Below, one piece after another: positions 37,390 through 48,967 of a stretch of 64,000 nt of DNA; the stretch's first letter is position 1; every line of letters begins with the position of its first letter. The position numbers and the translations under genes are program-made. A model generated the notes under the pieces. That model had not been told where the DNA came from and did not search any database. It saw only the letters and a list, made by a program, of their open reading frames with translations. Source of the stretch: Rhizoclosmatium globosum (lineage: Eukaryota; Chytridiomycota; Chytridiomycetes; Chytridiales; Chytriomycetaceae); NCBI GenBank assembly GCA_002104985.1, contig MCGO01000048.1, forward strand, positions 1-64,000, in the 5' to 3' direction.

Positions 37390-39251
37390 ATGTTGTCTCA
37401 CGAAGCTTCGGCACTGCAATCCAGTCTCGCGGATATTCAAAGTCAAATTCAAATTGACGCGGATCGTATGACTAAAATCAGTAAGATATGTGCCCAGCTT
37501 GGATATCCTGTACGAGATCAAGCTATAAATGTAGGGGATCGACGCAATTCACAAATCAGCACGAAAACGTTCTCACGTTATAAGTACCACGACCCCATCG
37601 TGGATCCTGTCTCTGTGGTTACCCACCAACCACACCAACTGTGACTGCTGATCAATATCAATTTTCGAGTTTACGTCGAACAGGCTCGAAATTGCCTGCG
37701 ATGAACGAGCTGGGAATAAAATGGGACTCTATGGACTACGTTCAGCCCGCCAAGATAGGAAGATCTTCAACAACGGGCGACGCATCATACTATAAATCAA
37801 AAAAACTTCAGCTCGAGGATACTACAACTCTATTTCCAGAGAATAAAGCAACAGAAACGCGTAGAATAGACGGGTTCCCCAGTTCGCGAGGACAAGAAGT
37901 AACACTTACGTTACAACAAGAAACACCTGACACAACTCTCAACAACAAAGTGCCAACTACTTTTGAAAGGGAATATAAACATTCTCCTTTGTCTAAAAAT
38001 ACATGTGATCGGCCAAAACATGTGCCAGATTCTGAATACGATAACAGTTCGAAAGAAAAATCATCATCTTCAAAAAGCGCAATTCGAGTTTCTCGCTTAC
38101 TGTTTCACAGTGTTCTTGAACAGGATACCCAACATCTTTATTCAAACGAGAGTTTGAAAACAAAACCAAGTGACAGAAGTGTTTTATCTGGAATTCATGT
38201 TGCATCCCCTTTCGCATCATTCTTTAATCTCTGCATCCTTGGTTTGTGTATTGAAGAATAATATGATTTTCTAATTATTATCAAGCCACCTACTCGTTCT
38301 CGCTATTTTTTGTTCCGTACAGAGCGGCATATCATACTCATGAAGACAACTGCGCGTTTTCAATTGCGTCATGGAGGTTATTGATGTTATTATTTGCACA
38401 AGAATACTAATGTCATTGCTCAGTATTTCCGCTATATTCGCTGCTGATTCGTTGTCTCATATCATCGGCAGCCATTTCTTTTGATGCCCCAGGAAAGCTT
38501 TATCGCCAAAAAATAGACGAACTTACAGAATACATTTCGTGGAAGAATATTGACAAGAAGACAAGTAAAAAGCTGCTTCAGTATTACGATCTCAAGTATA
38601 GAGGCAAATATTTTGAGGAAACGACTATTCTGGCTGGACTGAATAATTCTTTACTTGAACGAGTATATTGTTCATAATTGGTTGCCATTGTTATTAACCA
38701 TGTCATAGGAAGTTGCCTCCATCAATTGCAGGAAATTAATTGAAAAAGTGCCCTTCCTGGAGAGGTCAGTGGGAGATGGTCGCGATGATATCTTTCTTGG
38801 GAAACTTGAAATGGCATTAGTTCCAGTCTGTTACCTGGCTGGTGACTTTATCTTCAATCAAGGTGAAAAGTCGACTGAAATGTTTTTTATACTTTCTGGA
38901 ACCGTCAACATCATTGTTAATGGCACGGTTGTCTCATCACGCAGCGATGGGAGCTTCCTTGGTGGTAAACGTCTAAATTCTTTAAATTGTACACTAAATA
39001 ATTCAATAAATAAAACAGAGGTAGCTCTTATTGCCAACATGCCTCGAACAGCTTCTATACAAGCCGTTACATCTTGTAATGTGTACTCCCTATCGGCAGA
39101 TGATTTCAACGACATTCTCCTGGATTACAAAGATATTCGAGATAGAATAGATCTCATTTATGAAGAGCGATTGTCGAAAATCAGGGTAGAGCAAGGTCTT
39201 CCTGCAAGAACTACGTTGGTACAATCCAATTTTCAAAGTCTCTTAGAATAA
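37390..39251 (+). pseudogene. Cyclic-nucleotide-gated (HCN/CNG-like) channel lacking S2-S6
   Basis: The 3' half is a well-preserved channel C-terminus: SFDAPGKLYRQKIDELTEYI (end of S6 and C-linker), KYRGKYFEETTILAGLN, KLIEKVPFLER, then a cyclic-nucleotide-binding domain (GDFIFNQGEKSTEMFFILSG; GSFLGEVALIANMPRTASI). The GEVAL join requires removing a stop-free 54-bp intron at 38965-39018. Upstream lies a Ser/Thr-rich cytosolic N-terminus and one hydrophobic helix ending YSFSLFFVPYRAAYHTHED, typical of the end of S1. Only about 100 bp separate this from the C-linker, so S2-S6, voltage sensor and pore are absent. I could not join the S1 exon to the C-linker exon in frame. An internally deleted pseudogene is likely; a soluble cNMP-binding product from an internal start is the alternative. 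Confidence 0.6.
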
Positions 39252-39353
39252 AAAATACAATTTTTTTATTATGTTCTATGAGTCTATCAGCGACATCTTC
39301 GCCTTATCATGTGACACCAGTTCACACTGTTTCTGAGTCTATTCATACCTACT

Positions 39354-42300
39354 TTATTGGTTCATAGGTGGAATATGGGTAGAACTCAAGAACTCATCAA
39401 TCTCCTTCATCTGCGAATCTAACTCAGCCAAGAACCCATCGTCCATATATTTCCGAGCAGAATCTTCTGTTGTTCCATCCAGCACATCGTCAAATGAGGT
39501 GACGCTAAATCCTCTGGCTCGCGGTGTTTCGTTTGCAACACATAACGTATTTGACCTTGAGCCCCGTTCTTCCAAGGCTTTTGTCTTTTTTGGAAACAAT
39601 AGTTGGGTGGGCGGAACTGCAGGGTTGAAATCTGATGAGTCAGATGTTGAAGATTCCATTCTTAGAGGTCTCTGTAGTGAATCTGTGGGAGAGTATGAGT
39701 GGAGGAGGGTATCGTGACTGTCATCAACAGAAAGTGTGGCTGGAGACTTTTGATACTCAGATGACATAAAATGTGGGACAACAAAAGGTTCAGAGAAAGT
39801 GGTATAAACGCTGGATATTTGAGTGATTGGAGTTTGTGTTGGTAGAACTTGTACTTTTGATGGTGACAACGCGAGTAAAAGGGTTGATTGTTCTTCAGCA
39901 CTGAGATTTGAGCTGGGAGTTTGTCGTTTTTCAGATGGGGAAGCCTTTCGAAGTGTCAGTGCATCTCGAGCTTTATCGAACCATGCCATGGTTGAGTTCT
40001 TGAAGTTAGAGCCCATGCCTCGCTGCTGCGATTCTGATTCACTGTGTTTAGATTTCAAACTTTCCATTTCCTTCGAAGAACTGCCTTTTCGTTGGAGAGA
40101 AGTTGTGGAAAGAGGCTCCATTACTTTTTGACTCGACAATGTGTTTACAACATGGTCGTAAGCTGCAAGTACCTTCTCGATACGATCATGTAATCCTAAC
40201 GATGCGCACAAATTCTCTTCGTCTTGTATAGTATTGGATCGGATTAAGTACGAAAGTCTTGGTCGAAAGGTTTTTGTTTTCGAGTAGAACTCCTGTTTGT
40301 AAGATCAATTTGTGGCCGAATTACATACTTAAGGGCTGTATTACCTGCATAATATCTCCATCGATAGGCACAGCTTCACTGCTTTCCCCTGTTTGATGTG
40401 TGACGCATTTTTGGACTTGGTCAAGCATTTCTTCCAATACGATGCAAATTTCCTCCGCCTCAAGAATCTCGTGTTGAAATTTAATGAGCGAGAATTTGAG
40501 TCCCTCACACAAAGAAGACTCGGCTTTTGAGGATTCTTCAAACGTCGAGTTTACTGTTGTGGGGCTTTCCACCATGGAACTCTTATGAACAATCGATTCA
40601 GAAATAAGCTCTTCTGAAGCGCTGAGAGGTGTTGGATCCAAGTCTGAGAGCTTTTTTTCTGCAGGTGCAGAAATAAGAGAGAACTCGCTTTCTAACAAAG
40701 AATCTGTGGATTCAAGAACGGGCCTTTTCTCCCGCTTCGCCAATAAGACGTCTCGATTTACAGCACACTGTTCTTTAATTTCCTTGGCAAGTACAGAGAG
40801 ATCAACGTCGTTCTTTGTGAGAAATTGAGGTTGACGAATGAAAAACAGTAACGTTACTCACAATACAGTTTCCTGCGGTATCCAATATCGGCACTACCTC
40901 AACTGAAATTAGTCCTTTGCATCCGCGCACTCCATCCAATGCAGCGACAACTCCGCGTCGTTCAATTGGGTTTAAGCTTACATCTAAGCGACGCAATCCC
41001 GTGGTTGCTACTGCTGCTTCAAATATACATATAATGCCATCGCAATTTAGGTTAGAGTTAGATATGGAGAGTTCCTGCAAACATGGTGATGCCGTGATAA
41101 TTTTATGGAGAGCGTTTGTGGCGAGAACGAAATTCTTTGCACCAAAGTTGTTGCAGGATAAGTCGAGGCATTTTAAGGTCCGGTTCAGTGTCATAAGCTG
41201 TGCAATGTCTACGAGCGACTTTTCGTCAAGGTTGTTCTTGCGCAGGGATAGGCAAAGCAGTGTTTTGTTTCCGTGGAGTGAAGATGTGAGGGTACCAATT
41301 GAAAGCTTCAGGTTGTTTCCGCAGAGATCCAGGTGAGTAAGAGTTCGAGTGAAAGCAAGGAGACTTGAAATTGGTTGCGTACAGTCATATGGCATTTTGT
41401 TTCCGCGTAAATTCAAGTGAGTCAGAGGAGCTGCTGTAAGGCCAGGAACTAATTGTTTATATCAGTTTGATGAATGGCCTGAAAAAGTCGAGGGCTTACG
41501 TAAATTAGCCAATTCATTTGAACGAATACAACAAGACTCTAGCTTGATAATTTCAAGCGGAATATATGGGTTCATTGAAAGTGATTGGGATATCTGTGTA
41601 GCACTGTTCGCGTCAATTGGTATCTCCGAAAGGTCCAAGTATCGCAATGATCGAGACTTGTTTTATATCAGCGTCAGAAAAGCAATACAATGTTTGATGT
41701 TTACCTTTTCAAGAAATCGCGAAACAGCCTTGATTCCTTCTCCCCTCACATTCCGATTCCCCGCCAATGACAGCCACGCCAACTCATTTCCCCCATCCAT
41801 TAGCCCTTGCATCAAAACACTAACAACCGCATCCGTCAATCCGCAATCACACAAACGTAGCTGTCGCAGTGCAAAGTCGAGTGCAAGAAAGTCTCGTAAT
41901 GAGTGGGAATTCTTTAGGGACAATGTCGTTCCAGTCAAGTCTAAATTTGTAAGCGTGGGAGATGTGCATGTTTCAAGAAGTGTAGGAATAGCTTCAATGG
42001 GCATTTCGCCGTGATGAATGAGAAGTGAGTGGTAATTGTCGTATAGCTGCTGAAGGGTGTATTTTTGGCGAGGCTCGGCCTGAATTGGTGGTGATTCAAC
42101 TGGGGTTGGAGGAACTTGCTGAGGTTGTTCTGATTGAGAGGACGACGACGACTGTTCCAAAGTTGTTGGAAGCGATTTCGAAGTCGAGGGTTTGGATAAT
42201 TCAAAACGAACGCGTTTGATAGTGTTTGACGGGCTCAGAGATTTTTGTGGAGTGGATGAAGGATAGAATGGGCTCTTGTTTGAGTGTTTGAGAATTGGTG

Positions 42301-42856
42301 TATGCGAAGGTTTAATACGCGGTGTTCCCAGCAGTGGTGTGGATGGCAGCGATCCAACTACAAATGTATCTGCAATAACACGTTCTATGCTATCTGAGAT
42401 TGGAGGCGAGAGGTTCTTTGAGGGTGTGGCGGAAGTAGTTGAGGGAACTGATGCAAATGCTTTTATGGAGTGATCCATTCGACCTTTGAGATCAGACAGA
42501 AGCGACCTCATTCTGCTTGATGGAATCACTTCTGGCAGAGAGTCCGCGGATGTTTGTTGGAATGAGCCATCCAAACTTCCAATCCTTCCTGAACCATACC
42601 CATTCTCTGAACCACCCTGGTCCGAGGTAGTTTGGGCGCTATCAGTCGGCTCATAATCAATTAAAGACTGAAGTGCTGAATCCAGCGCCTCATCGAAGCT
42701 GGCAGTGTTCGCTTTGTGGTTTGCTTTGACTCGATTTACTGCCGCCCGTGCAGAATCTAATGGGAATCCCATGTTCTCGAGAGAGGAGAGAAGACGCGTG
42801 GATAGCTCTGCTTCCATCACAGATGTTTGTGTTGCTTTTCTGACAATTTCATTCAA
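39354..42856 (-). CDS. PPP1R37-like leucine-rich-repeat protein with UBA-like start and GAT-like end
   Basis: Five exons on the minus strand with introns near 41.67, 41.49, 40.84 and 40.31 kb; about 1,070 residues. Residues about 15-60 (LLSSLENMGFPLDSARAAVNRV) resemble a UBA domain. A Ser/Pro-rich linker holds KRVRF, an RVxF-type PP1-docking motif. Then come ribonuclease-inhibitor-like LRRs: LTNLDLTGT, LRYLDLSE, LTHLNLRGNKM, LTHLDLCGNNL, LCLSLRKNNL, LKCLDLSCNNF, LRRLDVSLNP. The preceding YTLQQLYDNYHSL block, spacing and repeat type match PPP1R37 (LRRC68), a PP1 inhibitor. The C-terminal region (IKFQHEILEAEE, EEMLDQVQK, then DEENLCASLGLHDRI, VLAAYDHVV) looks like a GAT-type helical bundle. The order UBA-LRR-GAT is inferred. 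ATG at 42856 is used; 42814 is an alternative. Confidence 0.68.
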
Positions 42857-42986
42857 ACAATCTTGTTACCTATTCACAAATCTTACGTATTCATCATCTT
42901 TATTACTCATTTTCCAATAACATCTTAACACCTACCCTTCGCTTATGAAATCAATTCACTCAAACCAAATACCCTATCAAGGCAAG

Positions 42987-45072
42987 TCAATCCATAAAAT
43001 ACAACCCATACCGTCTCTGAACCCCTCTCAATCGATCAATCCTCGCCATACTCTTCCTCAACAAATCTTTCACAGGTTCCATCTGCCGCCCTGCGCGTTG
43101 CCACCGCACAACCTCCTTCATCCACCGCACACATTTCGCGACTTCAAGTGCCTCTTCAAAGTCGCGTGCTCCGTTGGTGTTTGAGCCGGATTGGTCTTGG
43201 AGAGACGTTGTGGTGAGTTGGGTTTCGAGATCAGAAGTGTCTGCTAGGATTTCTTGGATGAATTCGGCGGTTTCGCTGTTCATACTTCCAGGGACGAAGG
43301 ACATGAGACCTTCGCGGAGGGATGTGCGGGATGTTAGGAGGCCACCTAGGGTGTCGAAATCTTGTTGTTGTTGGTTGGATTGTTCGGTTGGATTGAGTGG
43401 GGTGGTTGGTGGGATATCTGGGTGAATTGTTGTGGTAGGGGGTATGTCGAGAGCGACGCCATCATCAGGTGGATTATTGCGTGGGAGGTTAAACAGGTTT
43501 CTGTGAAACATTAATGTCAGTGCTTGGAGAATTTTGTGAGCTGGCTTTGTGGCTGGGCGGTGGTATGTTGGGGAATCAGGGTCTTGTTTTGATGAGGCTG
43601 TAAATTCACGTGAAGCGTTTCTGATTTTGTAAGGTTGAGCGCTTTGCAAAGTGATGAGTAGGTTAAACAAAAACTCAACTGAAGGATATCAAGGACCACG
43701 CCCAAATTCATTGCGTTTGCATGAGCAAGCGCCCTATAATATAGCATGCAATACGAATCTAACAACTTCTGGCTGCTCACCGTCACTATACATAATCGAT
43801 TAGCTGTCACAAAAGAAGCAAAATACTCACCATACTGTACTTCAATCAAAATACTCGTACTAATCGCATTCAAAATCCCACGCAACTTGTCAAAAACACA
43901 TTTTTTGATTTCCTTGAAGGATTCTTCCATCAACAAACCCAACTGCCACACTGGTTTCTCAAAAGACTCTAATAGCCCCAAGAACAAGAGCAACGAATCG
44001 ACAATCGTTTCTGGTGCGACTCCAAAAGTATCGCAAAGCCCAATAACGCGTCGGCATAGCTTTATAAGGTTCGAAAGAAGTCGATCAGGATCCATAAGTG
44101 ATTCTACTGGAGTTCTTGAACGTGAATTTGGAGTTGTAGAGAGAGAGGGGAGACTTGTTGAAGATGCGGATACGGATTCAAGCGTCGAAGAGTTGCTTTG
44201 AATGGGTTGACTAACGCTCGGACCTGGTGCGTTTGGTGGTTGTTCTTCAGTGAGACCAGTTGTGGTGACTGTATGCCATTGACCAGTACTAGTTCCATTC
44301 GTGTTTCTGCGGCGTGGTATTTGCTTCTTTTTGTGTTTCGCTGAGTTGTCATTAAGGTATTCGTGACCCTCTGTTCAATGGATTGGATTGGATTAAACCT
44401 TTTAAAACTCGGGAGCTCACCTTCCAGTCGTTCACATGCATTAACGAGACGCAGAAGGATTGGATGGATGAAGCTCCAATCTGGATTCGTTCTGTCAGTG
44501 ACAAGGAGGCGAAAGAGAGAAGACTGAGTTTTGACAATGTCTTCATTCATGGACTGTCTCTTTGAAATTGACACTCCGTCAGTTGAATCTTCAGAAGATG
44601 GAGGCGGTGGCATTACACGCGTAAAGGTAACCGCATGGATAAGAGCATGATAATTCCAATGTAAATGGTCAACAAAGAGACCATCAAGACGATCTGCTGC
44701 TTTTGTTTGCTCAATGTGTGACAAAAATGCAGAGATGGACGTGACAGTGGGCAAGAAAGGGTTTCCGTACATGATTGGGGTGGTTACATTATTCCACCGA
44801 CGAGACACAAGGGCACACTCGTGAAGACTAGTCGATGGAACAAATTGAATGATGGCAGTAATGATTTCATGCGGCAGATTATGTGTCGGACCACGTGGCG
44901 TATTCTGTTCTGGAGGTATTTGGTTGAGCTGTTTAGATTCTGATGATTTGATGTGAGGACTGGACCCCCAATTCTTGTTCGCATCAGTCAGAGATAACAT
45001 GGACAAGGAAGGTAGCTTTGGTGTGGTAGTTCCAGCAGCTTTACACTTTGCAAACACATCAATCTGAGCCAT
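42987..45072 (-). CDS. F-box protein of unknown substrate
   Basis: Several exons on the minus strand; introns fit near 44.39-44.45, 43.79-43.84 (45 bp, stop-free) and 43.63-43.67 kb. Near residues 62-105 is an F-box: NLPHEIITAIIQFVPS, LHECALVSRRWNNVTTP. The F-box binds Skp1 in SCF ubiquitin ligases. The rest is a long helical region (LLVTDRTNPDWSFIHPILLRL, LIKLCRRVIGLCDTFG, LLFLGLLESFEKPVW) with no LRR, WD40 or other known substrate domain. The C-terminus (WMKEVVRWQRAGRQ) is helical. Start at 45072 (MAQIDVFAK) is preferred over 45096. Lies in a run of minus-strand genes. Confidence 0.65.
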
Positions 45073-45242
45073 GATTGCGATCCATAACAACTGCAACGTT
45101 TCAAACTCGTGTTCATCAGTTTTTGAAGCGATTAAAGCAGTGCCGTGAGACGAATATAGTGCTTATTGCGAGCAGGCATTTGATTCAAGTTCATTGTTTT
45201 TAGAGATCCAATCAGAATTTGTCGTTATCCAGTTTATTGCGA

Positions 45243-45838
45243 CTACTTTTTCAAAGCAGTTGGATTCCAGGCTTCAGGACCTTCTTTTTGTTGTTGTAGA
45301 TTCAGGTTCTGTTTTGCTTCCGCAGTCAGTTGAGCAAGTTCCTGTTGCTGTTTGATGCGCATTTGCTCGTCTTTTTGGTCAATGTCTCGAGCGAGTTGAA
45401 GCGTGCGCATTCGTTGGGCATCGGCCTGGATGATTTCCTGGATGAAGTCAGTTTAATTAAGTAGGTGCTAGACAGACTGCTAGGTCTCCTAGGTGCCAGA
45501 CGCCTAAGGAACCAAGCAAGTCGTTAGGTACAGGCAACAGTAGGTACCTCAGTCGAGGGCGGGTCCACGCGGGTGTGTCTGAGCCAGGCCATCCACTGCA
45601 CCGGAATATCGTCGGCCGAGTAGTCTTCCTGCCGCCCGTTCATGTACTCGACACTGCGTCGGCTGCGTGCCACGGAGCCCCCGTGGATTGGCGGTCCTTC
45701 AAAGAAGAGAAACGATCGAGTTGGATCGCTGCCAACGAGCTTGTTCCGCCGCCAGGGCTACTGTCGCTTTTAGTTAAACATTGATATCGGAGGACCTCGT
45801 ACCAATGGGAGTGATCGCCAAATCCGTTTGAACACCAT
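45243..45838 (-). CDS. NDUFAF2: Complex I assembly factor NDUFAF2 (B17.2-like)
   Basis: Three exons: 45838-45803, 45757-45549 (end accurate to a base or so) and 45437-45243. Exon 1 encodes only 12 residues (MVFKRIWRSLPL); splicing gives PWRRNKLVGSDPTRSF, the N-terminal signature of the NDUFA12/NDUFAF2 family. FFEGPPIHGGSVARSRRSVEY follows, then IPVQWMAWLRHTRVDPPS, the most conserved block of the family (PxQWxxWLxHTR). A Gln/Lys-rich coiled tail ends at 45243. The longer tail and divergence from NDUFA12 favour the assembly factor, which associates with complex I intermediates in mitochondria before the structural subunit replaces it. Confidence 0.85.
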
Positions 45839-45916
45839 CTGCCAAAAGATTTGAAATGATTATCACGGAAAAGTATTAACTATTGATCATTTATTGTCCA
45901 TTTGGCTTTCTAGCTG

Positions 45917-47244
45917 TTATTGAGCTGAAAAATAAAGCTGTGTATTGAAACAAGGAACCAAGACTGTCCGTAAATACATTAGATTTTGATTCACGCTCAA
46001 CAAACAATTACTCAACTCGTTGTGAAGCCCATACCCTCGCACGGTCTCTCTTAGTTTCTTCATTAGTAACCACACTACGAATGCCTTGGCTGCCTGTCGT
46101 GTAAATCGTCTCCTTGGTTTGGGTGCCTGCTTCATCAACACCTGTCCAGCCATATGCAATGGGTATTCCACAAGGAAAGTGTTTGAAATGTAGATGGAGA
46201 GTATTAAAATGCTAAAAATTGAATGTCAGTTTTGATTCATGAGGTTGTCACGGGGATGATTGCCAATGTTACCTTGTATCTACCAGAAAATCATGTCTCA
46301 ACTTGTTTCTCTGGATCGCATCAATTATGGGCTGCTGGCTCTTTATCGTGTCCGATTGCTTTCTAAGTTCTTTTTGATACTGCCACGTTTCGTCAGCTCC
46401 AACTCCAACAGATAGAACAAACCTCATCCATAGTCTTTGCCAGCACCTTCTTGACATTCTCTAGATTCCCTTGCAACTCCACAGCATATTGCTTATGCGC
46501 TTCCGTCTCCATATTCAAACACCCGATTGTCTCTTCCAACCTTCCAATTGTTGCTTGCAACTCTAAAATCTGCACCTTCCCTTTCGCCACCGACTTTTGC
46601 AAATGCCGCGTCTTGGCGAAATTGAACAAGTTTGTCACATAGCTAATTGCGAATAGACGGGTATTGATCTAAGTGAGCCATATTAATCTAAACTGAATGA
46701 CAGTGTGAATCAGAAACTAAACTGTATTAATAGCCTTCTGGTTTTCAAGCGCGTAATTAATCTTTTGAGAGAGTCTCGTATAATTTTGCGCGTCCGTCGG
46801 TTCTATCAGTCATTAGATTCCATACACCACAAACAAACCAAGAGACTCACCGATCCGAACACTATTCCCCAAAAGTCCATGTAACTGTCCTACAAGCTTC
46901 TTTGTAGAATCAAACAACGGGCGAAACAGTTTTGTGTTCAGAGTTTGTGATTCGAGAGACAGAACGTCAAGAGCTGGCAAATTTAATGGATCTCCTAAAT
47001 CTGTGGCGCGATATAGCGAGACTGATGAAGATGTGGATTCAAGGGGTGGTGTCGCTGTCAGCACAGGTTCAGATTCGGAGCCAGGGACCCCTGGTCGTTT
47101 GAGTTTCTTGATGCGGTATGATTTCTCGAGAGGGGCAGAGGGTATAGTGGGACTAGTACACAGAGTGGATATACTGTCTTGAAGAGATGCGGATTTTCGG
47201 GCGGGATGGACAGCCTCGGATTCTGTTTGTGCTTCACACTGCAT
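45917..47244 (-). CDS. Uncharacterised coiled-coil protein
   Basis: Five exons on the minus strand. The N-terminal 100 residues are Ser/Pro-rich. From LSLESQTLNTKLFRPLF onward it is helical, with AQNYTRLSQKINYALENQKAINT, RLFAISYVTNLFNFA and a clear coiled coil (LELQATIGRLEETIGCLNME, VELQGNLENVKKVLA). The C-terminal exon has ILILSIYISNTFLVEYPL, possibly a membrane-embedded or amphipathic helix, and a basic stretch (KPRRRFTRQAAKAF) before VVWLLMKKL. No family recognised; a peripheral membrane tether or cytoskeletal adaptor are guesses only. Exons fit with 45-60 bp GT-AG introns. The gene ends 79 bp upstream of the NDUFAF2 start, same strand. Confidence 0.6.
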
Positions 47245-47415
47245 GAGACATGAAAAATATTTTCTGCAGAATTCTTGAATTTTGTACTATATACGAGGAA
47301 AGAAACCGAAATAAATAGAATAAAAAGAAAAGCGTCAGTGATCTTAGTAGTAGTCAGGGTCTCTAGAACGTCCTGTTGAAAACATCAGCGAAAATCCAGT
47401 CCAAAGCAACGAATT

Positions 47416-48569
47416 TCATTTACCAGAATACGCCCGCAATCCGTCAGTTTTACGCGTCGAAGTACTAGTAGTAGGTCGCTCACCCCTGTCCCGATCTCCT
47501 CTCGAAGCTGTCGCAGCCCTTGGTTTCGTTTCAATCGACAACCCCCCACGATTCCTCGACGACGACGAAGACTCCCACGGAAACTCCTTCTCCTTTTCCC
47601 TCTTTCTATCATACTCATCCTCATCATCAGACCCTCTACGCCTCGACTCTCTCCTATCGCGTCTATCGTCACGATCGTCTCCGCCACCACCACCGCGGCT
47701 TTTACTAGATTTAGAAATTGGTTCGTATTCTTCTTTGACAAGAGTCTTTTTGGAGTCGCTGTTGAGGACTTTGTCACGGAGACGGTCCCAGCCAGCTGGT
47801 TTTGTGGAGTCAAGGTCGCGCATGCTTTTGGATTTTTCTTTTTCGAGGGGAGGCGGGAGCCAGGTTTTGCGCTTTGGGGGCGATCTTTTTTGGATGTGGC
47901 GGTTGATTTGCGGCGGTCGTAGTCGTCGCTTTCGTTGTCGCTTGATTGCTGTTTTTTGTAGGAGGAGGAAGTTGACTTTTTCTTTGTGTCGTAGTAGTCA
48001 TCGGAATCGTCGTAGTCTTTGCTGCTTTTGCTTTTTGAGGATGGTTTCTTTGAGGATTTCCTGTCGTCTTCTTCTGAATCGTAATATGTGTCCTTCTTCT
48101 TTGATGAAGAGGATGATTTCTTTGCCTTTGGGTCGTAGTCTTCAAAGTCCTCGTCGTATTTGCTGCTCTTTTTCCTGTCTCTGTCGTCGTAATCGTCCTT
48201 ATACTTGTCCTTTGACGATTTCTTGTCCTTATCGCGTCCGCCACCACCCCGATCGCGACCCGGCGCTTCACCCAAATACGCAACGATAATCTTGTCACCA
48301 TCGTCTAGTACAGTAACAGGTGTCGTTTTGTTGATTGCTGTAAAGTTTGACGCGTAGAATGTGAGTCTCTCGTCGTCGATTCCTTCATCGTCAGAGAGTT
48401 GTTCTCGGATCGCTTTAAGGGCAAAATCGAGCATGGTTGGGATTGTGCGGCCCAGTTTTGTCACGTCTGGAAGGTCGGCGACTATTCGTCGGATGGGGGC
48501 TTCAGCTGTGTCACGTGGGGAGTGTGGGGCGAAACCCAGAAAGTATAGAGCTACGCTTGAGCGAGGCAT
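47416..48569 (-). CDS. Uncharacterised charged low-complexity protein, with a probable frame error
   Basis: The N-terminal 100 residues are well structured (MPRSSVALYFLGFAPHSPRD, ADLPDVTKLGRTIPTML, LDDGDKIIVAYLGE). A long run of Lys/Asp/Ser/Arg blocks follows (KDKKSSKDKYKDDYDD, SSKKPSSKSKSSKDYDD). In the first frame the text turns nonsensical after about 47885. In the next frame charged sequence continues (SPPKRKTWLPPPLEKEK, MRDLDSTKPAGWDRLRDK, RRDRRESRRRGSDDEDEY) to a stop at 47416. No intron bridges the two. One extra A in the coding-strand A6 run at 47885-47890 joins them exactly, so an assembly indel is likely; the alternative ends at 47385. Family unknown. Its 5' end is partly duplicated at 50.12-50.22 kb. 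Confidence 0.55.
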
Positions 48570-48967
48570 ATTCTAATGGGCTGGATCTTTTTTTTTGGCT
48601 GAAGGGTTTTGGGTGGGATTTTCGTTCGCTCATTGTCTACTGTTTCAGAGGAGAGGTATAGAACGAGAAAGAGATTCGTCAAGTGTATTTCAAAGATTTA
48701 TTTATCGCAAATTTAAATTATTTGTTTTTTTGTGCTAATTAGAACTCATAAAAACTTCCAGTTTGTTGACACCATTCTTCTTGGGTATCTTCATTTCTAC
48801 AAACACGGTTTGCTGCCAATATTCTTTTTAAAATTCGAAATTTAGTGACACAGAAGATCTATCGTATTGTGTTGAGCTGCGATCACGAATCAGTTGACAA
48901 TCCCACTTGTTAGAAAAACGCCCGAGTTCTTACCTAAGCCCCATCTCACCAGCCCCTGTCATCGAGT
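48570..48967. promoter_or_regulatory. Divergent intergenic region
   Basis: 398 bp between the start of the charged protein (minus strand) and the zinc-finger gene (plus strand). Non-coding, AT-rich in the middle (48690-48760). It should hold both promoters; no specific motif recognised. Confidence 0.4.

Noticed and set aside
47385..47880. Continuation of the charged protein in its first frame to 47385
   Set aside because: Composition changes abruptly and loses the Lys/Asp/Ser pattern, which continues in the neighbouring frame instead.
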